From assembly GCF_963678635.1 (NCBI RefSeq), contig NC_087062.1, positions 39,571,330 to 39,635,329 of the forward strand: a DNA stretch of 64,000 nt, written 5' to 3'. A program made the position numbers and the translations under genes. The notes below the pieces were generated by a model. That model was not told where the DNA came from, made no database searches, and saw nothing but the letters and a program-made list of their open reading frames with translations. The stretch is from Symsagittifera roscoffensis. Its lineage: Eukaryota; Xenacoelomorpha; Acoela; Convolutidae. Below are positions 40,840 to 51,957 of the stretch, piece after piece. Numbering within the stretch: position 1 is the stretch's first letter; every line of letters begins with the position of its first letter.

Positions 40840-41538
40840 TGCGCCCCCCGTCAGTACAAGAGAAGTGTGATTGAATGAACTGTTCACCGGGTTTTCCGCA
40901 GTACGTCAACATGGGAAGAATATGATAAGGCTATGAAAATCAGCCGTGAGCAGTGGTTAGATAACCAATATCCGGAAAGTTGGTCGTCGCGGGTTGCATC
41001 CCATGCCCTTGAAAAGATCATCAGGGAGGGCAAAAACAAGAAGAACATGACTGAGAAAAAGAAGCCCTGTGATTATAGCAGTGATTCACCACCCATCTTG
41101 ATGGTCCAATATAAGGGTAATCACAGTCAGACATTAGAAAAAAAAGTGCGCGATATCACCAATGCGCAGATAAAATTCACGACGAGGAAAATGAAAACTT
41201 GTATGCCCTATCTATAATCCTCCTTTTCCAGTGAACTAAAATCAAAAGTGGTGTACAGTCTTGAATGTTGTGGGTGCAAATTCATCTATGTTGGCCAGAC
41301 GATCCGACATCTCACCACAAGGATCGAGGAACACCGAAAAGAGGATACCCCAGTTGGACATCATATAAGGCAGTGTGGTAGTGAAAGTGGTAAGTCGGAA
41401 ATTAAATGGGAAATAATCGACCAGTTGTCGAGCAGCACCAAATTATTTACATTAGAGGCGCTGCTCATTGGGAAAGAGAGACCGGCAATTAACATGCGCG
41501 ACGAGTTTAGAAGTAGGGAGCTGACACTAAGGCTATAG
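40840..41538 (+). pseudogene. Penelope-like RT C-terminus plus GIY-YIG nuclease, unit 1
   Basis: The 5' part reads VHRVFRSTSTWEEYDKAMK then SREQWLDNQYPESW, resembling the thumb/C-terminal RT part of Penelope-like elements. After a TAA at 41215-41217, and in the same register, comes ELKSKVVYSLECCGCKFIYV, then GQTIRHLTTRIEEH, HHIRQCGS and LEALLIGKERPAIN. This is the GIY-YIG endonuclease with its VYS and YVG signatures, the Arg, the Cys and His pairs typical of Penelope nucleases, and the Glu and Asn positions. Such nucleases cut target DNA during insertion. RT core missing; 5'-truncated. Confidence 0.8.
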
Positions 41539-41882
41539 TTCCAGAATCAAAAAATTTTGGCTAAAACAAGGAAAAAATTTCGAAATAACTTACATGCTAA
41601 CATAAAAATAAGCGACAAAACGAAATTGTAAAAAAAAATATGAAAACTCTCAGAAATTTGTGACAAAAAATGTAAAATTGTTACATAATAGTTGTTACAT
41701 AAATTCAGTAATATTTGTAAAGTTTCGATTAGTTGAAATTCTAAAAATTTGAAACAATGATGTACATGACACTTTTTGTGATCTTTGATCATTTTGTACA
41801 GCTAGCTTAGAATTTTTAAAACCTGAAGGTGCCTGAAAATGTTCCAAAACGTTCGTTTGCATTTACAATTTTAACGCATTCT

Positions 41883-43282
41883 CAAAATAGCAGTAACGTT
41901 GGAGGCGAGCAAAAAACAGATAGTCTTTCCCAGACAAACCAAATTTGCGTATAAGAAAACAGACTGGGATTATGTGATTGAAGCAAATATTGACAAACCC
42001 TTCAATTCCTACTGTTATAGTTTTGTTAATCATCTAGTCAATCATAGATAAAATTGGATAAAAAATATCAAAACTAACGTTCCGAAGGTAACAAAACATC
42101 GACCTTCCTAGCCACATTTGGCATCAAATACTACTTTTTTCCTAAATGAAAAAACTCGAAAGCGAAAAACGACAGTGGCTTCGGCCAAATGTATAAAGAT
42201 CACTCAAAATCAAGTGCCTCGAAAAAAAAACAAATAAACAACTCGACGAAGATTTAAGTGGTTTTGAAGCAGATGTGCTCAAAAATTGACGTTTCAGTAG
42301 CATACAAAGGCATCTGGAATCAATAAAAAAAACTCTCTCCATCCCTCATACAGTTCAACAAGAAGGAAACAACTGGGAAACTGACCAAGAAAAGCCTGAA
42401 TTTTTCAAAAGTTTTTTCTACAATGTTCTCAATATTAAAAATCCTCATCCTATCAATTCACGGCAATATCTATTCAGCAGGATAACAATAACCAAAAAGA
42501 AAGTGAAAACAGTTCTCGGCAGTTTACAATTAAATAAAATGGGTTGCGTTGTAAACTTATTCTTAATTTTTGTTGCAAAACGCTTTGCAAGTCAATATTA
42601 CTATTTTTTAGAATAATCGTAAACAAAGACAGTACCCCAATTTTTGAAAAATAAGTCAGGTCTCTCCGATTTTCGAAAAAGTTAGTAAAGCTGATGTTGG
42701 TTGCTATCGACCAATCAGTGTTTTGTGCTGTTTATCAAAAGTCCTCGAAAAAACATTCTTTTATAAATTTTATGAAACTTGTCGACATTAAGTACGCTAA
42801 AATCAGTTTGGTTTTCGAAAGCAACGATCAGCAGTCATCCAACATTTGCTTTTTCTTTACTCATTATACAAATTAAGATGACAAAAAATTTCAAAATTTT
42901 ACTATACTCTACCTAAATTTTGAAAATCATTTGACAAAGTTGCCCACGACCTTCTAATTCAAAAATTAATTGATTTAAAAATAGGCGGAAGTTAATCTTT
43001 GTTGTCATTTCATATCTTGAAAACTGAAACAGTTCGTGAAAATAAACAACGAAATTGGATTATAGAGATGTCACGAGTGGTGTGCCACAAGGGTGAAAAC
43101 TCGGCCCATTAAAAAAAATTTATCAACAATTTGCCAGACGCCAGCCCAGATCCGGAAAGTTTCGGCTTTGCAGATGACTTTAAACTCATAGCACTCAACA
43201 GCGAATACCTGATCAACGTGCTGAACAACTTAATAACTGGTGCAGCAAAAAATTTATGGAAAACACGCAAGCAGATTTCAAT
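41883..43282 (+). pseudogene. LINE reverse transcriptase, unit 1
   Basis: Follows the nested insert and reads across frameshifts. It begins QIVFPRQTKFAYKKTDWDYV, then VGCYRPISVLCCLSKVLEKT (RT block 1), FGFRKQRSAVIQHLLFLYSL (block 2), SFDKVAHDLLIQKL (motif A), VTSGVPQG (near 43066-43089), FINNLPDA and GFADDFKLIAL (the catalytic ADD). It ends WCSKKIMENTQAD where the unit 2 endonuclease begins, so the C-terminal RT part is missing here. Confidence 0.8.
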
Positions 43283-43572
43283 AAGTTTGGAGATTTCAAT
43301 ACGTTTTTTGAAGACCTCTGCAAACTTACCGCTGAAGAAAGTTATCAACAAGTTGTAACCGCAGACGATATTAAATTTTCGAAAACCAAATGGAGTCAAA
43401 TGAGCTCGAGCGTTGATTACAAAAATGATATATTACAAATTTTCAAAAACCTTAATTTGAGCAATGCTGCAAGCACATAACTTGATGTGATCTTAACCAA
43501 TGACCCAGATCCAATAATCGAAGGTAAAATCGACAAAAAAACGCTTTAAAGATTACTCCATTGATAATAAGC
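43283..43572 (+). pseudogene. LINE endonuclease C-part, unit 2
   Basis: Starts at AAGTTTGGAGATTTCAATAC (KFGDFNTFF) and runs to LDVILTNDPDPI. The N-terminal half with LTETWL is absent, since the unit begins inside the nuclease. It joins upstream RT sequence in an open frame across the junction (NTQADFNKFGDFN). Confidence 0.8.
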
Positions 43573-45148
43573 CATTCTAAGGGTTTACGAGTACGCTGAA
43601 GTGTAGCTGCTCGAAACTCGAAACCAACCATTACTCGACTCGGAAAACTCATCGAGTATTTTCCTTAGTACTTGAACTCGCCCTTCAAACACTCGAATGT
43701 AAAAAACATCAATCGGTATCTCTTCTCGTGACTCTTAGGGTATTTTTTATGCTGAATTTTTCGGAGATCACGACGAAAGCACTTTTAACATGAAAATTAA
43801 ATTAGAGAAACGCATCACACAAAGTATTTATAACATAGAGTGACTGTTCATGTGTAGAAACAGGTTTCGCTCGTGGGTTTTCGGCGACATACGGGTCTGC
43901 AAGTGATTCCTACTCAGTCGCCCGAAGGTCAAAAATCGGAAAAAATACTCGTCACCTTTAAATACTCGAACTCGGAAAGTCGAAGTTAGGAATATAATAC
44001 TCAAACTCGAAATAGCAATTACTCGAACTCTGCCCGAGTACTCGGTACTCGACTCGTAAACTTTGGCCATGCTCCGATCTTTAACCATACTAAGTTTTAG
44101 AAGCTGCGCCCCCCGTCAGTACAAGAGAAGTGTGATTGAATGAACTGTTCACCGGGTTTTCCGCAGTACGTCAACATGGGAAGAATATGATAAGGCTATG
44201 AAAATCAGCCGTGAGCAGTGGTTAGATAACCAATATCCGGAAAGTTGGTCGTCGCGGGTTGCATCCCATGCCCTTGAAAAGATCATCAGGGAGGGCAAAA
44301 ACAAGAAGAACATGGCTGAGAAAAAGAAGCCCTGTGATTATAGCAGTGATTCACCACCCATCTTGATGGTCCAATATAGGGGTAATCACAGTCAGACATT
44401 AGAAAAAAAGTGCGCGATATCACCAATGCGCAGATAAAATTCACGACGAGGAAAATGAAAACTTGTATGCCCTATCTATAATCCTCCTTTTCCAGTGAAC
44501 TAAAATCAAAAGTGGTGTACAGTCTTGAATGTTGTGGGTGCAAATTCATCTATGTTGGCCAGACGATCCGACATCTCACCACAAGGATCGAGGAACACCG
44601 AAAAGAGGATACCCCAGTTGGACATTATATAAGGCAGTGTGGTAGTGAAAGTGGTAAGTCGGAAATTAAATGGGAAATAATCGACCAGTTGTCGAGCAGC
44701 ATCAAATTATTTACATTAGAGGCGCTGCTCATTAGGAAAGAGAGACCGGCAATTAACATGCGCGACGAGTTTAGAAGTAGGGAGCTGACACTAAGGCTAT
44801 AGTTCCAGAATCAAAAAAATTCTGGCTAAAACAAGGAAAAAATTTCGAAATAACTTACATGCTAACATAAAAATAAGCGACAAAACGAAATTGTAAAAAA
44901 AAAATATGAAAACACTCAGAAATTTGTGACAAAAAATGTAAAATTGTTACATAATAGTTGTTACATAAATTCAGTATTATTTGTAAAGTTTCGATTAGTT
45001 GAAATTCTAAAAATTTGAAACAATGATGTACATGACACTTTTTGTGATCTTTGATCATTTTGTACAGCTAGCTTAGAATTTTTAAAACCTGAAGGTGCCT
45101 GAAAATGTGCCAAAACGTTCGTTTGCATTTACAATTTTAACGCATTCT
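43573..45148 (+). mobile_element. Nested insert in unit 2
   Basis: Copy of 40308-41882 with the same CATTCT flanks (43573-43578 and 45143-45148). Because insert and junction are shared by all units, the insertion preceded the triplication. One A is lost in the A-run before GTGCGCGATATC, shifting the Penelope frame relative to unit 1. Confidence 0.75.
44104..44802 (+). pseudogene. Penelope-like RT C-terminus plus GIY-YIG nuclease, unit 2
   Basis: Same content as unit 1. The nuclease frame 44512-44802 is open (96 codons) with VYSLECCGCKFIYVGQT intact; one His is changed to Tyr (GHYIRQ). The upstream part is shifted by a one-base deletion near 44404. Confidence 0.8.
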
Positions 45149-46544
45149 CAAAACAGCAGTAACGTTGGAGGCGAGCAAAAAACAGATAGTCTTTCCCAGA
45201 CAAACCAAATTTGCGTATAAGAAAACAGACTGGGATTATGTGATTGAAGCAAATATTGACAAACCCTTCAATTCCTACTGTTATAGTTTTGTTAATCATC
45301 TAGTCAATCATAGATAAAATTGGATAAAAAATATCAAAACTAACGTTCCGAAGGTAACAAAACATCGACCTTCCTAGCCACATTTGGCATCAAATACTAC
45401 TTTTTTCCTAAATGAAAAAACTCGAAAGCGAAAAACGACAGTGGCTTCGGCCAAATGTATAAAGATCACTCAAAATCAAGTGCCTCGAAAAAAAAACAAA
45501 TAAACAACTCGACGAAGATTTAAGTGGTTTTGAAGCAGATGTGCTCAAAAATTGACGTTTCAGTAGCATACAAAGGCATCTGGAATCAATAAAAAAAACT
45601 CTCACTATCCCTCATACAACTGGGAAACAACTGGGAAACTGACCAAGAAAAGCCTGAATTTTTCAAAAGTTTTTTTTACAATGTTCTCAATATAAAAAAT
45701 CCTCATCCTATCAATTCACGGCAATATCTATTCAACAGGATAACAATAACCAAAAAGAAAGTGAAAACAGTTCTCGGCAGTTTACAATTAAATAAAATGG
45801 GTTGCGTTGTAAACTTATTCTTAATTTTTGTTGCAAAACGCTTTGCAAGTCAATATTACTATTTTTTAGAATAATCGTAAACAAAGACAGTACCCCAATT
45901 TTTGAAAAATAAGTCAGGTCTCTCCGATTTTCGAAAAAGTTAGTAAAGCTGATGTTGGTTGCTATCGACCAATCAGTGTTTTGTGCTGTTTATCAAAAGT
46001 CCTCGAAAAAACATTCTTTTATAAATTTTATGAAACTTGTCGACATTAAGTACGCTAAAATCAGTTTGGTTTTTGAAAGCAACGATCAGCAGTCATCCAA
46101 CATTTGCTTTTTCTTTACTCATTATACAAAACACGATGACAAAAAATTTCAAAATTTTACTATACTCTACCTAATTTTTGAAAATCATTTGACAAAGTTG
46201 CCCACGACCTTCTAATTCAAAAATTAATTGATTTTAAAAATGGGCGAAAGTTACTCTTTGTTGTCATTTCATATCTTGAAAATTGAAACAGTTCGTGAAA
46301 ATAAACAACGAAATTGGATTATAGAGATGTCACGAGTGGTGTGCCACAAGGGTGAAAACTCGGCCCATTAAAAAAAAAAATTATCAATAATCTGCCAGAC
46401 GCCAGCCCAGATCCGGAAAGTTTCGGCTTTGCAGATGACTTTAAACTTATAGCACTCAACAGCGAATACCTGAATCAACGTGCTGAACAACTTAATAACT
46501 GGTGCAGCAAAAAAATTATGGAAAACACGCAAGCAGATTTCAAT
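45149..46544 (+). pseudogene. LINE reverse transcriptase, unit 2
   Basis: Same blocks as unit 1. Differences include LYLIFEN for LYLNFEN at motif A and CATTATACAAAACACGATGA, which restores YKTHDD where unit 1 has a stop. The ADD block is present near 46434. It ends at the junction into unit 3. Confidence 0.8.
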
Positions 46545-46834
46545 AAGTTTGGAGATTTCAATACGTTTTTTGAAGACCTCTGCAAACTTACCGCTGAAGA
46601 AAGTTATCAACAAGTTGTAACCGCAGACGATATTAAATTTTCGAAAACCAAATGGAGTCAAATGAGCTCGAGCGTTGATTACAAAAATGATATAATACAA
46701 ATTTTCAAAAACCTTAATTTGAGCAATGCTGCAAGCACATAACTTGATGTGATCTTAACCAATGACCCAGATCCAATAATCGAAGGTAAAATTGACAAAA
46801 AAACGCTTTAAAGATTACTCCATTGATAATAAGC
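46545..46834 (+). pseudogene. LINE endonuclease C-part, unit 3
   Basis: Third copy of the GDFNTFF to LDVILTNDP segment, again without its N-terminal half and again joined to RT by the same TTCAAT junction, showing that units 2 and 3 derive from one event. Confidence 0.8.
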
Positions 46835-47365
46835 CATTCTAAGGGTTTACGAGTACGCTGAAGTGTAGCTACTCGAAACTCGAAACCAACCATTACTCGA
46901 CTCGGAAAACTCATCGAGTATTTTCCTTAGTACTTGAACTCGCCCTTCAAACACTCGAATGTAAAAAACATCAATCGGTATCTCTTCTCGTGACTCTTAG
47001 GGTATTTTAAATGCTGAATTTTTCGGAGATCACGACGAAAGCACTTTTAACATGAAAATTAAATTAGAGAAACGCATCACACAAAGTATTTATAACATAG
47101 AGTGACTGTTCATGTGTAGAAACAGGTTTCGCTCGTGGGTTTTCGGCGACATACGGGTCTGCAAGTGATTCCTACTCAGTCGCCCGAAGGTCAAAAATCG
47201 GAAAAAATACTCGTCACCTTTAAATACTCGAACTCGGAAAGTCGAAGTTAGGAATATAATACTCAAACTCGAAATAGCAATTACTCGAACTCTGCCCGAG
47301 TACTCGGTACTCGACTCGTAAACTTTGGCCATGCTCCGATCTTTAACCATACTAAGTTTTAGAAG

Positions 47366-48064
47366 CTGCGCCCCCCGTCAGTACAAGAGAAGTGTGATTG
47401 AATGAACTGTTCACCGGGTTTTCCGCAGTACGTCAACATGGGAAGAATATGATAAGGCTATGATAATCAGCCGTGAGCAGTGGTTAGATAACCAATATCC
47501 GGAAAGTTGGTCGTCGCGGGTTGCATCCCATGCCCTTGAAAAGATCATCAGGGAGGGCAAAAACAGGAAGAACATGACTGAGAAAAAGAAGCCCTGTGAT
47601 TATAGCAGTGATTCACCACCCATCTTGATGGTCCAATATAGGGGTAATCACAGTCAGACATTAGAAAAAAAGTGCGCGATATCACCAATGCGCAGATAAA
47701 ATTCACGACGAGGAAAATGAAAACTTGTATGCCCTATCTATAATCCTCCTTTTCCAGTGAACTAAAATCAAAAGTGGTGTACAGTCTTGAATGTTGTGGG
47801 TGCAAATTCATCTATGTTGGCCAGACGATCCGACATCTCACCACAAGGATCGAGGAACACCGAAAAGAGGATACCCCAGTTGGACATCATATAAGGCAGT
47901 GTGGTAGTGAAAGTGGTAAGTCGGAAATTAAATGGGAAATAATCGACCAGTTGTCGAGCAGCATCAAATTATTTACATTAGAGGCGCTGCTCATTAGGAA
48001 AGAGAGACCGGCAATTAACATGCGCGACGAGTTTAGAAGTAGGGAGCTGACACTAAGGCTATAG
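47366..48064 (+). pseudogene. Penelope-like RT C-terminus plus GIY-YIG nuclease, unit 3
   Basis: Nuclease frame 47774-48064, open for 96 codons. Same one-base loss upstream as unit 2, so units 2 and 3 are closer to each other here than to unit 1. Confidence 0.8.
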
Positions 48065-48222
48065 TTCCAGAATCAAAAAATTCTGGCTAAAACAAGGAAA
48101 AAATTTTGAAATAACTTACATGCTAACATAAAAATATGCGACAAAACGAAATAGTAAAAAAATATATGAAAACTCGTATGCCCTATCTATAATCCTCCTT
48201 TTCCAGTGAACTAAAATTAAAA

Positions 48223-48513
48223 GTGGTGTACAGTCTTGAATGTTGTGGGTGCAAATTCATCTATGTTGGCCAGACGATCCGACATCTCACCACAAGGATC
48301 GAGGAACACCGAAAAGAGGATACCCCAGTTGGACATCATATAAGGCAGTGTGGTAGTGAAAGTGGTAAGTCGGAAATTAAATGGGAAATAATCGACCAGT
48401 TGTCGAGCAGCATCAAATTATTTACATTAGAGGCGCTGCTCATTAGGAAAGAGAGACCGGCAATTAACATGCGCGACGAAATTAGAAGTAGGGAGCTGAC
48501 ACTAAGGCTATAG
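48223..48513 (+). pseudogene. Fourth GIY-YIG nuclease copy
   Basis: Extra copy 449 bp after 47774, differing at RDEIRSR versus RDEFRSR. The junction near 48170 joins AATATATGAAAACT to CGTATGCCCTATC. The word ATGAAAACT occurs at both parental positions, so it probably arose by slippage or end joining at about 9 bp of shared sequence. Open for 96 codons but without the RT part. Confidence 0.8.
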
Positions 48514-48859
48514 TTCCAGAATCAAAAAATTCTGGCTAAAACAAGGAAAAAATTTCGAAATAACTTACATGCTAACATAAAAATAAGCGACAAAACGAAA
48601 TTGTAAAAAAAAAAATATGAAAACTCTCAGAAATTTGTGACAAAAAATGTAAAATTGTTACATAATAGTTGTTACATAAATTCAGTAATATTTGTAAAGT
48701 TTCGATTAGTTGAAATTCTAAAAATTTGAAACAATGATGTACATGACACTTTTTGTGATCTTTGATCATTTTGTACAGCTAGCTTAGAATTTTTAAAACC
48801 TGAAGGTGCCTGAAAATGTGCCAAAACGTTCGTTTGCATTTACAATTTTAACGCATTCT

Positions 48860-50258
48860 CAAAATAGCAGTAACGTTGGAGGCGAGCAAAAAACAGATAG
48901 TCTTTCCCAGGCAAACCAAATTTGCGTATAAGAAAACAGACCGGGATTATGTGATTGAAGCAAATATTGACAAACCCTTCAATTCCTACTGTTATAGTTT
49001 TGTTAATCATCTAGTCAATCATAGATAAAATTGGATAAAAAATATCAAAACTAACGTTCCGAAGGTAACAAAACATCGACCTTCCTAGCCACATTTGGTA
49101 TCAAATACTATTTTTTTTCCTAAATGAAAAAAACTCGAAAGCGAAAAACGACAGTGGCTTCGGCCAAATGTATAAAGATCACTCAAAATCAAGTGCCTCG
49201 AACAAAAAACAAATAAACAACTCGACGAAGATTTAAGTGGTTTTGAAGCAGATGTGCTCAAAAATTGACGTTTCAGTAGCATACAAAGGTATCTGGAATC
49301 AATAAAAAAAACTCTCTCCATCCCTCATACAGTTCAACAAGAAGGAAACAACTGGGAAACTGACCAAGAAAAGCCTGAATTTTTCAAAAGTTTTTTTTAC
49401 AATGTTCTCAATATTAAAAATCCTCATCCTATCAATCCACGGCAATATCTATTCAACAGGATAACAATAACCAAAAAGAAAGTGAAAACAGTTCTCGGCA
49501 GTTTACATTTAAATAAAATGGGTTGCGTTGTAAACTTATTCTTAATTTTTGTTGCAAAACGCTTTGCAAGTCAATATTACTATTTTTTAGAATAATCGTA
49601 AACAAAGACAGTACCCCAATTTTTGAAAAATAAGTCAGGTCTCTCCGATTTTCGAAAAAAAATAGTAAAGCTGATGTTGGTTGCTATCGACCGATCAGTG
49701 TTTTGTGCTGTTTATCAAAAGTCCTCGAAAAAACATTCTTTTATAAATTTTATGAAACTTGTCGACATTAAGTACGCTAAAATCAGTTTGGTTTTCGAAA
49801 GCAACGATCAGCAGTCATCCAACATTTGCTTTTTCTTTACTCATTATACAAAACACGATGACAAAAAATTTCAAAATTTTACTATACTCTACCTAAATTT
49901 TGAAAATCATTTGACAAAGTTGCCCACGACCTTCTAATTCAAAAATTAATTGATTTTAAAAATGGGCGAAAGTTACTCTTTGTTGTCATTTCATATCTTG
50001 AAAATTGAAAACAGTTCGTGAAAAAAAAAACGAAATTGGATTATAGAGATGTCACGAGTGGTGTGCCACAAGGGTGAAAACTCGGCCCATTAAAAAATAA
50101 TTATCAACAATCTGCCAGACGCCAGCCCAGATCCGGAAAGTTTCGGCTTTGCAGATGACTTTAAACTTATAGCACTCAACAGCGAATACCTGAATCAACG
50201 TGCTGAACAACTTAATAACTGGTGCAGCAAAAAAATTATGGAAAACACGCAAGCAGAT
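48860..50258 (+). pseudogene. LINE reverse transcriptase, unit 3
   Basis: Third RT copy, with YRPISVLC near 49683 and ADDFKL near 50151-50170. Unlike in units 1 and 2 it continues past GCAAGCAGAT into its natural C-terminal part. Confidence 0.8.
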
Positions 50259-50845
50259 GTAAGCTCCTGATTATTAAACTCCTGACAACAACCCTAAATA
50301 ATGTCGAGTTGGAGGCCACCAACGTTCACCAAGACGCAGAACTAATGTTAATTCATAGCCTTAACTGGAATTATAACTGCAACAGACGTGTTCAAAAAGC
50401 AACCCGAGCTTTCTTTCAGCTGAAACAAAATATTTCAGGGACTGTTCGTAGATGAATAAACTACATTCATCCACTGGTTGCATTCATCACATATTGTTCA
50501 CAAGCTTCGCTATCAAACAAAACAAAATAAAATGTATTTTGAAAAAGTACATTTAATGGACACAAAGTGGATCCTCTCCTCTATAAAAGATTACAAAGAA
50601 CGACTAACTAAACTAAAATTATTACCTTTGAGTCTGCGTTTTGAAATGCAAGACTTGCACTTCTATCTATCAATATAAATTTCCAAATTTGACATTTCTG
50701 TTTTCTTTGAAAAACGTCATGACTACAAAGCTAGACAGTTCTGTAGGGGAGAACACCGAGTTAAGCAAAATAGGCTATGTAAATCAAAAGTCTCGAGAAT
50801 TACGGAAACGAATTGAAAAAAAAAAGAACATCAACGAACTCTAAT
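50259..50845 (+). pseudogene. LINE RT C-terminal part (unique)
   Basis: Present once. It reads CKLLIIKLLTTTLNNVELEA, LIHSLNWNYNCNRRVQKATR then AFFQLKQNISGTVRR, and IHPLVAFITYCSQAS, matching the connection domain of CR1/Jockey RTs. Last comes YKERLTKLKLLPLSLRFEM, the conserved Y..RL..L.LLPL..RR tail box. Several stops break the frame. Confidence 0.7.
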
Positions 50846-51065
50846 GGAAATGTTTTGTCATTACTTTCATGTATGGTAATGAGTGCACTTGGGGAATCAT
50901 CTGCCAAGGTTCTCACTGTAATAACTGCAAAAAACTTGACTAAAATTTTATTTTAAATGCGACAACTAATTTGATGTGTAACAACAATAACGGGTCTTAC
51001 GACCCATGAGGACCAAGACTCAGAAGCCTCAACTTTTACTACTACTACTACTTAGCTCTCGTTAT
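50846..51065 (+). other. LINE 3' end
   Basis: After the ORF2 remnant comes a short 3' region ending in ACTACTACTACTACTTA (about 51036-51053). Short tandem repeats are usual at the 3' ends of CR1/L2-type LINEs; the exact boundary is unproven. Confidence 0.5.
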
Positions 51066-51695
51066 TTACTTCTTAATTTTACAGGCAATTAAAGACGTAA
51101 AATTGGAAATGTTTTGGCACACTTTTGCGACATCAGGCATAAAAGTATTGAAATTTTTAAAAATAATTATCGATCATAAAAATATCCTGACACAATGGCT
51201 ATACAAACTTATAAAAATTCAACCAAACAAAAGTTTGCAAATTTCAAAGACATTCTAAAGTTTTTAAGTTTTAAAAAATTTAAATTTAAGTTTCATTTTT
51301 CGATTTGTCTCATTTTCCAATTCCGAAACACAACAATACTTTATTTCAAAATTTATTTATATATTTTTGTTTTGGCCCAAAATTCGATTTCAGAGCTATA
51401 ATTTTCAAAATGTACTTCATTGAAAATATACTATGTAATCAAATTACGATGAGTTTTATGATTTAAAGGAAACTCTACAACCAAATTATCCCAGAAAAAA
51501 AAACACGTCCCCTTTTGTATGTCTCTAAATACCTGAAACACGAGAACGCCGTTAATAACAGGGTTGGATACTCAAATGAATACCATTATTTTTATTGGAC
51601 AGTGGACTTTTTATCCATTTTAGATGGATCAGCCTAAAACGCGCTTTTTCTCAACATAACTCTATAAAAAACACTCCAGAATTTAAATTCAGTCC
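51066..51695. other. AT-rich intergenic stretch
   Basis: No gene, repeat or regulatory site could be supported. Confidence 0.6.
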
Positions 51696-51905
51696 TCAAA
51701 TACTGACGGTTCGGGAATCGGTTTGAAAACGTAAATAAGATAAGTTCAAAAGGATTATGAACTGATTAGTTTTAACTCGAGCAGTTTTTCCGTTTGGAGG
51801 ATGAGGTCGCTTCACTGGTGGACCTGCCCAATCAAGATGTTCCTTGCTCCAGTAAAAGCACTCGCGTATCCACTCTCGATGCTCTCTATCAGAAACGAGA
51901 CAGCT
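51696..51905 (-). CDS. Candidate exon, unidentified protein
   Basis: On the minus strand, after a possible acceptor (GGTCGAGTAG), 69 codons stay open to a TGA at 51696-51698. The first half is strongly protein-like: DREHREWIRECFYWSKEHLD then WAGPPVKRPHPPNGK. The second half is plainer. No family is recognised. It lies just downstream of the coding-like block 51958-52258, but the phases I tested do not join the two. Confidence 0.3.
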   Translation of the reverse strand, partial: SCLVSDREHREWIRECFYWSKEHLDWAGPPVKRPHPPNGKTARVKTNQFIILLNLSYLRFQTDSRTVSI

Positions 51906-51957
51906 CTACTCGACCAGATTATTAATATTTCATATTGCGAACGTTTTTTTTTAGCAA

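Larger units (their letters stand above)
40308..41882 (+). mobile_element. Nested insert in unit 1 (Penelope-like plus ACTCG block)
   Basis: LINE sequence stops at ...DYSIDNKPF and resumes with KKQIVFPRQTKFAYKKTDWD. Between them are about 1.57 kb flanked by the direct repeat CATTCT (40308-40313 and 41877-41882), a probable 6-bp target-site duplication. The insert holds an ACTCG-motif block, a 5'-truncated Penelope-like element and about 340 bp of AT-rich 3' sequence. Confidence 0.7.
46835..48859 (+). mobile_element. Nested insert in unit 3, with extra nuclease copy
   Basis: CATTCT flanks at 46835-46840 and 48854-48859. About 450 bp longer than in units 1 and 2 because the nuclease segment is tandemly duplicated (second copy 48223-48513). 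Confidence 0.75.
40020..50258 (+). repeat. Head-to-tail array of three 3.26-kb units
   Basis: Units: 40020-43282, 43283-46544 and 46545-50258. Anchor spacings: AAGTTTGG at 40020, 43283 and 46545; the GIY-YIG frame at 41248, 44512 and 47774; the RT YRPIS block near 42703, 45961 and 49683. Unit 3 is about 449 bp longer because its nuclease segment is duplicated. Units appear nearly identical by eye (scattered substitutions and 1-2 base indels). Each runs endonuclease C-part, nested insert, RT. At each internal junction RT sequence (GCAAGCAGAT) joins endonuclease sequence through TTCAAT. Confidence 0.9.
38670..51065 (+). mobile_element. APE-type LINE with internal triplication
   Basis: In order on the plus strand: ORF1-like sequence (38931-39518), an APE endonuclease (39650-40307), three head-to-tail copies of a 3.26-kb unit (40020-50258), then a unique RT C-terminal part (50259-50845) and a 3' end with a short (TAC)n run (to about 51053). 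Unique sequence at the two outer edges fits one LINE into which the duplication was introduced. The ORF1 style and RT motifs are of the CR1/L2/Jockey kind; clade not determined. All ORFs are frame-broken. The 5' boundary is uncertain. Confidence 0.8.

Noticed and set aside
40020-50258. CRISPR-like or bacterial repeat array
   Set aside because: The units are 3.26 kb of eukaryotic LINE and Penelope sequence; there are no short spacers and nothing else in the window is prokaryotic.
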